30,447 bases of DNA from JBCBSS01 sp039819065 (GTDB taxonomy: Bacteria > Bacteroidota > Bacteroidia > Cytophagales > Cyclobacteriaceae), in the NCBI GenBank assembly GCA_039819065.1, contig JBCBSS010000095.1, positions 1 to 30,447 of the forward strand, given 5' to 3'. The position numbers and the translations under genes are program-made. Under the pieces are notes generated by a model, which did not search any database, had not been told where the DNA came from, and saw nothing but the letters and a program-made list of their open reading frames with translations. This document shows, one piece after another, positions 1 through 9,520 of the stretch; the first letter of the stretch is position 1; the number at the start of each line of letters is the position of its first letter.

Positions 1-454
1 CCGCGAGCCAACTTACACCCCCTTTTTCATGGAGCTTGTATAGGTAATCAGTTCTGTCCGAGCTTTTGTTTTCTATGATAGACATTCTTTTTGCCGATTC
101 CGTATAATACAGCCAATCACCAAAGATGCCCATCAATAAAGCATTGGCTATACCAATGATAGCATTGATCAATACATACTGGTTTCCAATGATATCAAAT
201 TCAAACGCTAAAGTTTCAAAAACCACTCCTTCTATCATGATAAACCCCAGATACAGAAAACCTGCGACGTAGGCCTTTCTATAGACTAGCCAGAGGCCTC
301 CAAAAAGCAGTGCAAAGAAATTGAAGTTTACTGTTTTGCCTTCTTTAATCCTTTTCCATTTCTCAAGATAATAGTCTGTTTCCTTACCTATAAAGGCCTT
401 CCATTCTTCGACGGTGTCATTTCCTTCCAGGGAGTCGTCTAGTAGTACTTCCAT
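1..454 (-). CDS. DUF2628-like membrane protein (3' end outside window)
   Basis: The first 151 residues are visible, from an ATG at 452-454; the C-terminus runs off the left edge. After an acidic, charged N-terminus (about 40 residues), the segment NFNFFALLFGGLWLVYRKAY matches the way DUF2628 proteins begin their membrane part (a Phe/Leu-rich stretch, then W..YRK). Further hydrophobic segments follow at about residues 63-80 and 90-110, then a charged stretch. It is an inner-membrane protein of unknown function. It lies 22 bp downstream of the next membrane protein on the same strand, so the two are probably co-transcribed. The family call is from memory of the motif. Confidence 0.7.
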   Translation of the reverse strand, partial: MEVLLDDSLEGNDTVEEWKAFIGKETDYYLEKWKRIKEGKTVNFNFFALLFGGLWLVYRKAYVAGFLYLGFIMIEGVVFETLAFEFDIIGNQYVLINAIIGIANALLMGIFGDWLYYTESAKRMSIIENKSSDRTDYLYKLHEKGGVSWLA

Positions 455-476
455 ATATGTTGTTATTAATGAGGGG

Positions 477-965
477 TTATTTGATAATGATAGGTTTGCC
501 AGTGGTATGGTCCTCAATGTAAGTGTTTAGAAATTTGGCAAATTCCCTCATTTTGTCGATTAGTGCGTCCCTGTCTAACTTGGTAAGCAATTCGAATGTT
601 TGGCCGCCATCATAAACCAAAGTACCGGTAAGCTGATCAAAAGTGACCACTCTATCTCTACTTAGGCTACCATCCCTGTATGATTTATCCTCTTTTGTGA
701 TGATGATTTTTTCAATATTGCTGAACTTAAAAACCTCATGATTGGCCTTGAAAGTGAGTACTTCAAGGTAATCTTCGATTTGCTTCTTCTTGATGTCAAT
801 GGCTGTTATATACCTCGTGGTAATCAAAACTAACCCCAATAGAATGAGAATAGCACCCAGGATGTAAGAAGCTAACCACAGTTGGTAGCCGCCAAAGATG
901 ATCAATACAGGGCTGACAAATTGGAGTGCTCGTGCAAAGTAAGGTGTTGATACTTTATGGATCAT
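477..965 (-). CDS. small membrane protein with two N-terminal TM helices
   Basis: The protein has 162 residues from an ATG start. Two adjacent hydrophobic helices (about residues 12-30 and 33-50) form a hairpin. A soluble cytoplasmic region follows, with alternating beta-like segments (for example EKIIITKEDKSYRDG and GTLVYDGGQTFELL) and a final amphipathic helix. The pattern recalls the bacterial PH-like domains that follow a TM hairpin, but I cannot assign a family firmly. The DUF2628-like gene follows 22 bp downstream, so they look like an operon. Function unknown. Confidence 0.75.
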   Translation of the reverse strand: MIHKVSTPYFARALQFVSPVLIIFGGYQLWLASYILGAILILLGLVLITTRYITAIDIKKKQIEDYLEVLTFKANHEVFKFSNIEKIIITKEDKSYRDGSLSRDRVVTFDQLTGTLVYDGGQTFELLTKLDRDALIDKMREFAKFLNTYIEDHTTGKPIIIK

Positions 966-1024
966 AGCGCAAATAAAACATCACAACGTGGGAAAGCCAA
1001 GCTGAGGTTCCCAGTAGAAAGAGG

Positions 1025-2581
1025 TCAGATATCCAGACGTTCTATCAATAGCATCACTTCGTCTTTGCTGCCAGAAGAGAAATAGCCATAGTGGAAGTAG
1101 TAGTGATCAAACCATTTTTTCAGATAAGGCAGATTGTAATCTTCGTAATGCTCATCTTTGTCCAGCACCTTTAAGAAGTTAGGGTCCAGCACCACTTTTC
1201 GATAACCTTTGCGGTATTGATAAACTACTTTGGCTGTATTGTCAATTAAGGTCACATTACCATGTTGGGCGGCGAACAGTTCACCTGTTCCTTCACCAAA
1301 GTCTAAGGCCTTATATTCATAAGGTTCCAATGCTCTTGTGAGGTGAATGAGGTAAGTTCTATCATATTCATAACCTTCACTTTTCTCTTTGCCTACTATC
1401 AGGTCAAGGAATCGGTAAGCTAATGCATCTTCATTAGAAAACCGCTCCGAACGCTCTACCATGATAGACTCTTCTTTACTGAGTTCACTTTCTTTCTCTT
1501 CGGGTTCGTCCTCTTGCCGGTTCTGATCATCGTCACCATCGGTAGTTTCCTCACCCTTTTTATGAAATACTTCCAGGGCAAACAGATAGCCACCATCAAT
1601 CTTAGAAAAGTTATCAATGATCATAGGGCCAGCCTCACGTATGCCGGTTTTTCGGGCATTATTCAGGCTGGTATTCACTTGTACATCTTCATAAGGTACC
1701 GCCTGATTTATTTCTCTCAACTCTTCAAAAAGAATGTACTTATAGCTCGTGATAGAATCATTCTCAAGTTCATATAAATAGATGCCATCGGGAGAGGTTT
1801 CGCTTTTCCTGTAGAACGTTCCCAGAATGTGCGTGACCCCAATGTGCTCGTTATCAGAAAAAGCAATGGTAGACAGATTATAACGCTCTTGAGACTGTAT
1901 GACCAGATTTTCCGCCAGGGAACCATCCATATTCACGCCTTTCACCAGGAAGCATTTGCGCTTGTTAATACGCGTGGAAAGAAACAAGTCCAGGCGCTTT
2001 CTCTCTTCATCAAAACTCATATCGTAGATGGCGTAAATAGGGAACGGTGATTCTAGCGGAAGCGACTCGAATTTCCCCAAATCTTCATCCAGTGAGAATG
2101 CAGCCGGGTCATTACCCATCTCACCGGATATCCAAACACGGTTGTCATAAGCTTCCAGGTCATTGACACTGAATGGCCTTGAGAAGTTGTATATCTTGGA
2201 AATAGAATAGCTTCCGTCTTCAGGGTGTACATCTACGATCTCGAAATTGGTACTGGCGCCATTGCTCAGCACAAGATACAACCTGTGGTTAGTGAACTTA
2301 TGGAAGCGCAGATAATAATCCTGCGAGTACTCAACTTGCTTAGACCAAACAGGGGCAAGTAAGGTGTCGTACTTATCGATGACGACCGAACTGGATTGGA
2401 TGGCCGGAACCCTGATGATAAACGCTCCTTTGTCTTCTCCTGAAACCAAAATGATGCGCTCTTTTTTGAGATCCACCTTGACTGCCACACTCACGGAGTC
2501 TTTTTGAGCTAGAGCAGTAAGCGACTGCACTAATAAGAATGATACAACAATAGTGCGTAGGTTAATATGCCTCATGATCAT
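1025..2581 (-). CDS. secreted protein of unknown function
   Basis: The product has 518 residues. A signal peptide (MRHINLRTIVVSFLLVQSL, cleavage probably after ...TALAQ) shows export. ATG codons at residues 1 and 3 are both possible starts, the second (2575) giving the cleaner signal peptide. The body is soluble and beta-rich, with repeated patterns like 'YDNRVWISGEMGN' and 'IYLYELEND' that suggest a beta-propeller-like fold. A strongly acidic low-complexity linker lies around residues 345-375 (GDDDQNRQEDEPEEKESELS). No catalytic motif was recognised. It is separated by 59 bp from the membrane protein downstream and may share its transcript. A 14-bp perfect palindrome lies just upstream. Confidence 0.8.
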   Translation of the reverse strand: MIMRHINLRTIVVSFLLVQSLTALAQKDSVSVAVKVDLKKERIILVSGEDKGAFIIRVPAIQSSSVVIDKYDTLLAPVWSKQVEYSQDYYLRFHKFTNHRLYLVLSNGASTNFEIVDVHPEDGSYSISKIYNFSRPFSVNDLEAYDNRVWISGEMGNDPAAFSLDEDLGKFESLPLESPFPIYAIYDMSFDEERKRLDLFLSTRINKRKCFLVKGVNMDGSLAENLVIQSQERYNLSTIAFSDNEHIGVTHILGTFYRKSETSPDGIYLYELENDSITSYKYILFEELREINQAVPYEDVQVNTSLNNARKTGIREAGPMIIDNFSKIDGGYLFALEVFHKKGEETTDGDDDQNRQEDEPEEKESELSKEESIMVERSERFSNEDALAYRFLDLIVGKEKSEGYEYDRTYLIHLTRALEPYEYKALDFGEGTGELFAAQHGNVTLIDNTAKVVYQYRKGYRKVVLDPNFLKVLDKDEHYEDYNLPYLKKWFDHYYFHYGYFSSGSKDEVMLLIERLDI

Positions 2582-2610
2582 TTGAAGTGATTCAATACCT
2601 TACTTCGAAG

Positions 2611-2624
2611 GGTACCGCGGTACC
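2611..2624. promoter_or_regulatory. 14-bp perfect palindrome upstream of the secreted protein gene
   Basis: GGTACCGCGGTACC is a perfect dyad centred about 36 bp upstream of the ATG at 2581. The position suits an operator in the promoter region of the secreted-protein gene. No regulator is linked to it, so this is only a candidate site. Confidence 0.25.
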
Positions 2625-2767
2625 AATTGAGTTTCTAAAGTTATCCAAAAAAAGTGATGGTGCTATGCGCTTATAACACCGAAACGCTGAAGATAAATAC
2701 GTTTTTTGGAATAAGAAAGATTAAGGCGAAAGTAAAGAAATAAGGGCACACCAAGCAACACCATGAT

Positions 2768-2791
2768 ACATAGCCTGAATTCAGGCTATGT
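2768..2791. terminator. 24-bp perfect palindrome after the radical SAM gene
   Basis: The half-site ACATAGCCTGAA is followed directly by its exact reverse complement, giving 24 bp with no loop of its own. It lies 43 bp after the stop of the minus-strand radical SAM gene. It could fold as a hairpin (stem about 10 bp, 4-nt loop) and help end transcription, but there is no clear U-run after it on the minus strand. An operator for the next gene is an alternative. Confidence 0.35.
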
Positions 2792-2833
2792 CAATTGAAG
2801 TAGTGGTACTGATAAGGGAGGTGATGACTTAAA

Positions 2834-4408
2834 TCAACTCCCCGTTTGCTGCATGGCCTCAGCCACTTTCTTTTCAGCGATCGCGTCCTGTTTCTTAAGG
2901 TAAGCATTTTGATCATGGTAAATGGCTCCTTCAGGTAGCCATTCGTACAAATGACCCAGGTCTTTTTTGATCATATCATGATAGAACTTGGGTAAGATAT
3001 CTGTTTCACCTTCGAAATAGGCTCGGAAAGCTTTGTCAGTGACGAGTAACTCTCTCACTTTTTTGAAGAATTTTATTCTACCATGTCCTTCAGAAGAGAT
3101 GGCCCTCATGAAATTCATCCATTTGGCTGTGAAACCAGGTGTAGCCATGAACCTTCTTCTCATCGCTTTCCTTGAAAAGGTATAAGCGGTCAGGTCGATC
3201 ACTTTATCATAAAAGTCTATCCATTCATAGTTGAGGGGCTTAACGTTCATGGCCAGGTGATTATTTAAGAAGTGGAACGGGAATGGTAATACCCTACCTT
3301 CTCTCTGATAGCCAAGGTTGAGAGGGGCTGCTTCACCAAAGGCGGTCAACAATGAGTAACCGGGGAAAGCAGCAGGGCTCATATCAACAAAGCGCTTGGT
3401 AAGTTCGAAAGGCTCAGAACCCTCGTCACTATCTAGCCCAAGTACAAAGTTGGTTTGAGCGTAAGGCATGTGTTTGAATATCATGTTCACATGCTCAGAA
3501 ACGCGGTGCAGTTTTTCTTCACCAGATTTCCGCGCTGCCTTGGATTTATTGCCCATTTCGTACCATGATTCTATACCTGGTAACATGGCCACGAAACCAT
3601 TATGCCTTAATCGTTTCAGGTTATCTTCTGTCAAGATAGAAAGGCTACTCTCTGCAACTGAGGTGATACTACCAGGAGGCACAGTCGATTCTATGGCATT
3701 CATGTAGTCATCGAACCGGATACCAAAGTTTGGATCATGCCAGCCTACCCATGGCTTTTTGAACTTGGTGATTAGAAACTTTAGATCTTCCTTAATGATA
3801 TCGAATTCCAGCGGCTGATAAGGCACCACTGAATCTATACAGAAAGCACAAGTATAAGGACAACCCATACTTCCAATCATAGGTACCATTTTCAGAAAAG
3901 GTGCTTTCTTCACCGTAGGCTCAATAAACTTCCACCTTTCTTTCACTCCTGGTAGGGTAGTGGGCTGTTTAGACGCCGATAGCTGCTGTCCCAAGTCTTT
4001 CGCCTTGAGGCGCTCGTCCAATACCTGCCTGATGATTTCCTGATCAGTAAAGCCTAATACGTAATCGAAATACTTTACCGCGTCATCCGGATAACACCTT
4101 GCATGAGGGCCGCCTAAAACTGTTACGGCTCCAGTACTTCTAAATTTGGCGCTCAACGAATAGGCCAACATGGCCGCTTGGGTGAAGGAGCAAATGAAAA
4201 TGACATCTACCTTGTCTGGTAGTTCCTTGTCTATATCTTCAAGGCCGGTATAACAGATGAGATTGGCATCATGTCCTAGTTTTTCACACCAGGTAGCGAC
4301 TACCTGAGGCATAATACTGGCAAGATTGGCATGCATGATCTTAGCCCACAAAGTGTTAGTGGGCCCTTTACTAACGAGGTCAATTACCCCGACCTTAAGT
4401 TTGGTCAT
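2834..4408 (-). CDS. B12-binding-like radical SAM protein
   Basis: The product has 524 residues. The N-terminal ~150 residues resemble a cobalamin-binding Rossmann domain (VDVIFICSFTQAA then VTVLGGPHA near residues 97-104), but the DxHxxG cobalamin-ligand motif is not seen. The radical SAM cluster motif follows as C183-x3-C187-x2-C190 (GCPYTCAFCID), which binds the 4Fe-4S cluster used to cleave S-adenosylmethionine. Later parts (EDNLKRLRHNGFVAMLPGIES, NFVLGLDSD) fit the radical SAM barrel. The C-terminal ~150 residues are basic and unassigned. The substrate is unknown; relatives with this layout include methyltransferases and ring- or lipid-modifying enzymes. It stands alone, divergent from the M14 peptidase gene. 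Confidence 0.85.
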   Translation of the reverse strand: MTKLKVGVIDLVSKGPTNTLWAKIMHANLASIMPQVVATWCEKLGHDANLICYTGLEDIDKELPDKVDVIFICSFTQAAMLAYSLSAKFRSTGAVTVLGGPHARCYPDDAVKYFDYVLGFTDQEIIRQVLDERLKAKDLGQQLSASKQPTTLPGVKERWKFIEPTVKKAPFLKMVPMIGSMGCPYTCAFCIDSVVPYQPLEFDIIKEDLKFLITKFKKPWVGWHDPNFGIRFDDYMNAIESTVPPGSITSVAESSLSILTEDNLKRLRHNGFVAMLPGIESWYEMGNKSKAARKSGEEKLHRVSEHVNMIFKHMPYAQTNFVLGLDSDEGSEPFELTKRFVDMSPAAFPGYSLLTAFGEAAPLNLGYQREGRVLPFPFHFLNNHLAMNVKPLNYEWIDFYDKVIDLTAYTFSRKAMRRRFMATPGFTAKWMNFMRAISSEGHGRIKFFKKVRELLVTDKAFRAYFEGETDILPKFYHDMIKKDLGHLYEWLPEGAIYHDQNAYLKKQDAIAEKKVAEAMQQTGS

Positions 4409-4740
4409 ATGGAACAGGTTTTAGTCTTTTTACCTCTTTTAGTCTTCTGGGGTAAAATAAAAGCGGCCTAAACAGTTAAATTAAAAAATGCTACTAGTCT
4501 AAAGGAACGAAATAAGGCTATTGGAAACAAGCGAATTAGTAAAAAGAAAGCTAAATTTTAGGCAAACGAACGTTAGTGGAATTAAGTAATTTAGTCAAAT
4601 TAGGCCGATTTAATTATCATTATTGTTGAAACAACTAATTAAGAAATTCACTTATTGCTAGAGGAACTCGGTTATAATGAACGGCGATAAAAAAGTCGGA
4701 AAAATTAACTTTTAAACAACTTAAGTGAGTAAATGATAAT
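4409..4740. other. intergenic region between divergent genes
   Basis: This AT-rich stretch of 332 bp lies between the radical SAM gene (minus) and the M14 peptidase gene (plus), so it should hold promoters for both. A site TAACTTTT near 4707 resembles the Bacteroidetes -7 box imperfectly. I see no RNA gene, repeat or convincing ORF. Confidence 0.5.
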
Positions 4741-5799
4741 ATGGATATTCCCCCAATCCTAAATGAAGAAATCATCCAGAAAGTACTGGGAATGAGTGCA
4801 AAGGTTGATGAGCCACGTATCATTGGCCTATCTAGAGAAGGGCGGGATATATCAGGCTATCACCTAGGAAGCGGCAACTTTCAGATCAGCCTCATTGGTG
4901 GTTGTCACTCAGATGAACCCGTAGGCCCTATGCTACTTAAAAAACTAGTTAATTATCTGCTTCACCTTCCTGAAAACGACGATCTGCTGCAACACTTTTC
5001 CTGGCATATCGTCACGCATGTCAACCCAGACGGAGAGTCTATTAACAGGCAGTGGTATGATGAAGATATGCAAGAGGCGAAGCTATCGGACTACCTGAAA
5101 TATGTGTATAGAGAACTGCCAGGTGATGATATTGAGTTTGGTTTTCCGATCGAGGGAGAGTTCACCGCATTGAGGCCCGAGAATCAAGTGGTCTACGATT
5201 TTTGGAAAGAAGTGGGCAAGCCATTTGATCTGCATGCTTCGCTACACGGCATGGCGTGGTCTTACGGCCCTTGGTTCCTAATCGACAGGAATTGGATAGA
5301 TCGTTCTGAATTGATCCAGCATCATGGCAAGACTAAGGTAGACGAGCTAGGTTATACGCTTCACGACGTAGATAGAAAAGGGGAGAAGGGTTTTACCCGC
5401 ATCAATGAAGGGTTTTGTACGAGACCAGATTCACAGGCGATGAGAGACCACTTCCTGCAACTGGACGACCCTGAGCAAGCAACTAAATTCCACCCCAGTT
5501 CTATGGAATCGGTGAGAAGCTTTAGCAATGATTGCCTTACCCTGGTTTCGGAAATGCCTTTATTCACTGTTCCGAAGTCAAACTTTTCACTAGCATGGCC
5601 GTCTCCGGAGTTGGATCGATGGAAAGACCAACTTAACCATTGGAAAATGGACTTGGTCACTAACCGAGCGAACCCTCAAAATATATTGGACCAAGCTATG
5701 CAAGCAGACGTGAGGCCAATGCCGATCACTGATCAAATGATCTTACAGTGGACATTTATAACTTCTGGAATACAGCAAGTTTTAGCAGACCGAGTCTAA
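4741..5799 (+). CDS. M14-family zinc carboxypeptidase-like protein
   Basis: The 352-residue product starts at ATG 4741. It shows the M14 metallocarboxypeptidase pattern: zinc ligands H56 and E59 (GGCHSDEP, HxxE), a third ligand H165 in DLHASLHGM, and a candidate catalytic glutamate E271 in LVSEMPLF. The segment SWHIVTHVNPDGE is the usual NPDG element after the first zinc site. It should hydrolyse C-terminal or amide bonds of a peptide or peptidoglycan-like substrate. There is no signal peptide, so a cytoplasmic location is likely. The SGNH hydrolase gene follows 75 bp downstream on the same strand. Confidence 0.88.
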   Translation: MDIPPILNEEIIQKVLGMSAKVDEPRIIGLSREGRDISGYHLGSGNFQISLIGGCHSDEPVGPMLLKKLVNYLLHLPENDDLLQHFSWHIVTHVNPDGESINRQWYDEDMQEAKLSDYLKYVYRELPGDDIEFGFPIEGEFTALRPENQVVYDFWKEVGKPFDLHASLHGMAWSYGPWFLIDRNWIDRSELIQHHGKTKVDELGYTLHDVDRKGEKGFTRINEGFCTRPDSQAMRDHFLQLDDPEQATKFHPSSMESVRSFSNDCLTLVSEMPLFTVPKSNFSLAWPSPELDRWKDQLNHWKMDLVTNRANPQNILDQAMQADVRPMPITDQMILQWTFITSGIQQVLADRV

Positions 5800-5874
5800 G
5801 TTATGCGATAAGTCATTGCAGTTTTGGTCATTTATAATGCAATATGAATAGCTTCAACCCAATCAATTATACCT

Positions 5875-6654
5875 ATGAATCTCAAATACCTATTCGGAGC
5901 CTTCATCTCAATACCACTATTACCCATTATGGCCTATCAAGGGCGTAGCATAAGAAAGAAAGTACCCAGGCTTCCTGAAGCCAGTGGTACTGAAGGTCTA
6001 TGCGAAAACGGTGAAAAGGTTTTGAAACTATTATGCATTGGGGAAAGTACCATCGCTGGGGTGGGAGTAGCAACACATGAAGTGGGTTTTTCGGGTACTT
6101 TGGCGCAAGCGCTATCCAACCAGCTAGGTGTTAGCGTAGACTGGAAGGTTTATGCGAGAAGTGGTTATACGGCGAAGTTGGTGAAAGATAAGATCTTACC
6201 TAAAGTCAAGGAACAGCATTTTGATCTGATTGTTGTTGGTCTGGGTGGGAATGACGCCTTTACCTTGAACAAGCCTTCAAGATGGAAGAGAGATGTTCAG
6301 GGATTGGTCAATGCATTGCGTGATAGGTTCAATAATGCACCAGTGATTTTTACTAATATGCCTCCGATAAAGGGTTTCCCGGCCTTTACACCATTGATAA
6401 AATTTGTGATTGGTAATCTGGTTGAAATACTGGGAGATACCTTAGAAGAAGCCGTGAAGGACATGCCGAATACATATTATGCTGCCGAAAGGATCACGCT
6501 GGAATTATGGAGCGACAAATTAGACCCTGGCATGTCCATAAAGGATTTTTTCAGCGATGGTGTACACCCTTCTGCAATCACCTATCAAATATGGGGTAGG
6601 GAAATAGCAGAGATGATTATTTCAAAAGAAAAGCTAAGAAATAGCTTAGCATAG
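5875..6654 (+). CDS. SGNH/GDSL-family hydrolase
   Basis: The 259-residue protein has the SGNH blocks: the nucleophile S58 in IGEST (in place of GDS), the oxyanion-hole block GLGGND with N126, and the catalytic D228 and H231 in SDGVHPS. These make it a lipase/esterase-type serine hydrolase. The N-terminus (NLKYLFGAFISIPLLPIMAYQG) is hydrophobic and is either a signal anchor or a signal peptide, so the enzyme probably sits at the membrane facing the periplasm. Substrate not predictable. The gene ends in a small inverted repeat, GCTAAG-AAATAG-CTTAGC, overlapping its last codons (6633-6650). Confidence 0.88.
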   Translation: MNLKYLFGAFISIPLLPIMAYQGRSIRKKVPRLPEASGTEGLCENGEKVLKLLCIGESTIAGVGVATHEVGFSGTLAQALSNQLGVSVDWKVYARSGYTAKLVKDKILPKVKEQHFDLIVVGLGGNDAFTLNKPSRWKRDVQGLVNALRDRFNNAPVIFTNMPPIKGFPAFTPLIKFVIGNLVEILGDTLEEAVKDMPNTYYAAERITLELWSDKLDPGMSIKDFFSDGVHPSAITYQIWGREIAEMIISKEKLRNSLA

Positions 6655-6708
6655 TATTTTATATTGCTTTTTTTGCAATCTTAAGACTGCAAAATTAGCT
6701 ACTTACAC

Positions 6709-9441
6709 TTGAGAAAAACAACCATCACCTTAATAGCCGTCTTGTTGGCTGCTTGTCATGTTAGCCTTGCTCAGAAGCTTGAGGTTTATGATAAGGTCGA
6801 TATACTATTAGATAGCGCCAATCAGTTACTAGCGAAATACGATTTCGAAAATGCCCAACTGCAGGTAGATTCAGCATTCACCATACTTACTACAAATGCC
6901 GTCTCAGACAATGATCTCGCCAAGGGCTATAGTAGAATTGGAGCCTTTTACCTCGAGAAGAAAGATTACCATGTGGCCTTAGGTTACTTATTAAAGGCCA
7001 AAAGTGTGCTGGCTGCCGATACCGATCCGGAAGCGCGTTCGTATTTACTAAAATCACTTAATAAGCTAGCCTTACTTTATTGGGAGCGAGGTGATGTAGA
7101 GCTCGGGTTAGAGTATTACCTAAGAGCTATAGATATAGGGAATAGAGAGGATCCGGTATTGGCACCTGATTACTTGGAGATATACAGTTGGATGGTATTG
7201 AACTATCTAGAACAAGATATGTATGACAGTGCGCTGAAATACAACCAGTTGTGTTTTGACCAAATGCCTTTTGTGGCGCTCAACAAAGAACATACAGAGT
7301 GGATACCCTATTATGAAGGGCTAATGTATCATTCAAGGGCTCTTGTTTACACGGAATCTAAGGAGTATGAAAAAGCCGACGAAGATCACCATAGAGCTAT
7401 AGATATGATGACGCCGTTTATCGGGGCAGAAGGCAGGCCAATGATAGGTATTTATAGTGGCCTTGGTCTAAATGCGGTAAAATCTAACAACCGTGAAAAA
7501 GCCAAATACTATTATCAACGGGCTATAGGTATTACTAAAAAGCATGTAGTTACTGATGACATCTATGTGAGCTTTGCTTTTAACAATATTGCCCTTATGT
7601 ATTTTGAGTTAGGCGAATTTGATGAGGCCGGGGCATATTATGACAGTGCCTTATCGGCTAACAAAAAGCTGCAGTTGGGTGGAAACGAAACTCATGCCTC
7701 TCCTGCTGCAGCATTTTCCAGTATCCAGGGAATTGTTAAAGTGCTTGGCCAACAACCTGAAGAAAACGGATATGCAACCTCTTTAAGAACTACATATACC
7801 GAATTCATCAGCCAGATTGATTTTGCTTATGATAAAACGGGTGAAAAACTGATTGAGAAGTATATCAAGCCTGTAATTGATCTATTCTTTGAGCAGTTTT
7901 TTGACCTTTATTCTACTACTGGAGATACCCAGTACCTGAACTTGCTTTGGGATTTAGCCGAGCGGAATAAATCCAGGAAGTCTGCTTTACTGGCGTCTCA
8001 CAAGTCCAATATGACCGAATTAGTTTCCTATGACCTTTGGCGACAAGAGAAAATGCTAAAAGATAGCATTGTAATTGGTATGGAAGCACTTTCCCGAAAT
8101 GCCAAAGACACCAATTACGATTCTATTCTTTTTGAACTGAATGAGCGGTATAATCAACTGATGGTGGATATCCAGAAAGAGTATCCAAAATACAACGAGT
8201 TAAAGTATAATACTGATATTGTAAACTGGTCGGATGTCCAGAACCAATTAGATGTCGATCAAGCGCTAATCGAATTCTTCGTAGGAGATAATGATGTATA
8301 CGCCTTTATAGTATCTCGTGAAGTTTTCGATATCGTGAAATTACCAGATCGAGAAAATTTGATCGAGCAAACCGATCAATTCTTAATGACTGTTCAAAAC
8401 GCGCCTGAAAACGAAAACGTATCGGTTTTTACTGATCTTTCACATACGCTTTACAATTCTCATTTAAAGGAAGTGATGAATAAACTAAGTGAAGAGGTTG
8501 AGCGCATTACTATTGTTCCGGATGGCTACTTGCATCATGTTCCATTTGAACTACTACTTACTGAATTACCTGCTTCTGGTCAAAGTGACTATCGTAGTTT
8601 GGCCTATTTATTTAGAAAATATGCCGTCCGCTACGGCTACTCGAGCACTAGTGCTTTTGGTAATAAATACGGAAGCGCTGAATCTGAAAGGCAGGGAATA
8701 CTAGCCTTTGCACCTACTTATGATGCCCAATATCGTGGTGAATCTGTGGTGAGGTCACCCAGGGTGTTCAGCGGATTGAAATGGAATATAGATGAAGCGA
8801 AATCTCTGGGTTCTTCGATGGATGCCAAGGTGTATTTAGGAAAAGAAGCCTCCGAGGCCAGGTTTAAGTCAGAAAAGTCTGGCTACAGCGTCATTCATTT
8901 GGCTATGCACGCAGAAATCAATGATAAAAAACCGGCTTTTTCTAGACTCATTTTTGCCCGAGACTCGACAAGTGCAGAAGACGGCTTTTTGAATGTGTAT
9001 GAACTCAATAACATGAACATCGGAGCGGATATGGTCGTGCTCAGCGCTTGCGAATCCGGATTTGGAAAATACGAATATGGTGAAGGGGTGATGAGTTTAG
9101 GTAAAGCATTCACCATGGCGGGATGTCATTCTACGGTAACCAGCCTTTGGTTGGTAAATGATGCTTCTACCGCCAAGTTAATGCAATACTTCTACGACAA
9201 CCTGGCGGCTGGAAAGCCTAAGGACGAAGCGCTGAGGCAGGCTAGATTGAACTTTCTTGAGACGGAGCCTAAACTGGTTTCACATCCATTTTATTGGGGT
9301 GCATTTATTGTGATAGGTGATGAGACGCCCATTGATTTGGATGGTAAAAATGCTGACCGTCTGATTTACATAATAATCTTGATTGCCGTATTATGTATAG
9401 TGGGTATATTGATTATGAGAAGGTTCAGGAGAAAGGCTTAA
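6709..9441 (+). CDS. TPR-CHAT protein, exported and membrane-anchored
   Basis: The 910-residue product starts at a TTG (6709); no ATG fits the signal sequence. The signal peptide RKTTITLIAVLLAACHVSLAQ could be cut after AQ or lipidated at C16 (LLAAC is a lipobox). TPR-type helical repeats fill roughly residues 30-420 (for example GYSRIGAFYLEKKDYHVALGYL). The C-terminal CHAT domain (about 600-870) has the caspase-like dyad H734 (HLAMHAEIN) and C781 (LSACESG). A final TM helix (about 885-903) with an RRFRRK tail anchors it in the inner membrane, so TPR and CHAT should face the periplasm. CHAT proteins are thought to be cysteine proteases or scaffolds. It follows the SGNH gene by 54 bp. Confidence 0.9.
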   Translation: MRKTTITLIAVLLAACHVSLAQKLEVYDKVDILLDSANQLLAKYDFENAQLQVDSAFTILTTNAVSDNDLAKGYSRIGAFYLEKKDYHVALGYLLKAKSVLAADTDPEARSYLLKSLNKLALLYWERGDVELGLEYYLRAIDIGNREDPVLAPDYLEIYSWMVLNYLEQDMYDSALKYNQLCFDQMPFVALNKEHTEWIPYYEGLMYHSRALVYTESKEYEKADEDHHRAIDMMTPFIGAEGRPMIGIYSGLGLNAVKSNNREKAKYYYQRAIGITKKHVVTDDIYVSFAFNNIALMYFELGEFDEAGAYYDSALSANKKLQLGGNETHASPAAAFSSIQGIVKVLGQQPEENGYATSLRTTYTEFISQIDFAYDKTGEKLIEKYIKPVIDLFFEQFFDLYSTTGDTQYLNLLWDLAERNKSRKSALLASHKSNMTELVSYDLWRQEKMLKDSIVIGMEALSRNAKDTNYDSILFELNERYNQLMVDIQKEYPKYNELKYNTDIVNWSDVQNQLDVDQALIEFFVGDNDVYAFIVSREVFDIVKLPDRENLIEQTDQFLMTVQNAPENENVSVFTDLSHTLYNSHLKEVMNKLSEEVERITIVPDGYLHHVPFELLLTELPASGQSDYRSLAYLFRKYAVRYGYSSTSAFGNKYGSAESERQGILAFAPTYDAQYRGESVVRSPRVFSGLKWNIDEAKSLGSSMDAKVYLGKEASEARFKSEKSGYSVIHLAMHAEINDKKPAFSRLIFARDSTSAEDGFLNVYELNNMNIGADMVVLSACESGFGKYEYGEGVMSLGKAFTMAGCHSTVTSLWLVNDASTAKLMQYFYDNLAAGKPKDEALRQARLNFLETEPKLVSHPFYWGAFIVIGDETPIDLDGKNADRLIYIIILIAVLCIVGILIMRRFRRKA

Positions 9442-9451
9442 TAAGATAAAT

Positions 9452-9488
9452 GCTCCGCCAATGATTTGTGATTGATCAAAGACGGAGC
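9452..9488. terminator. possible shared terminator between convergent genes
   Basis: GCTCCG at 9452-9457 pairs with CGGAGC at 9483-9488, enclosing a 25-nt loop, in the gap between the ends of the convergent CHAT and lipoprotein genes. The stem is short and the loop long, so support is weak; position is the main argument. Confidence 0.3.
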
Positions 9489-9520
9489 CCTTAAAAAGTT
9501 ATGGATAATTACTTAAGTGC

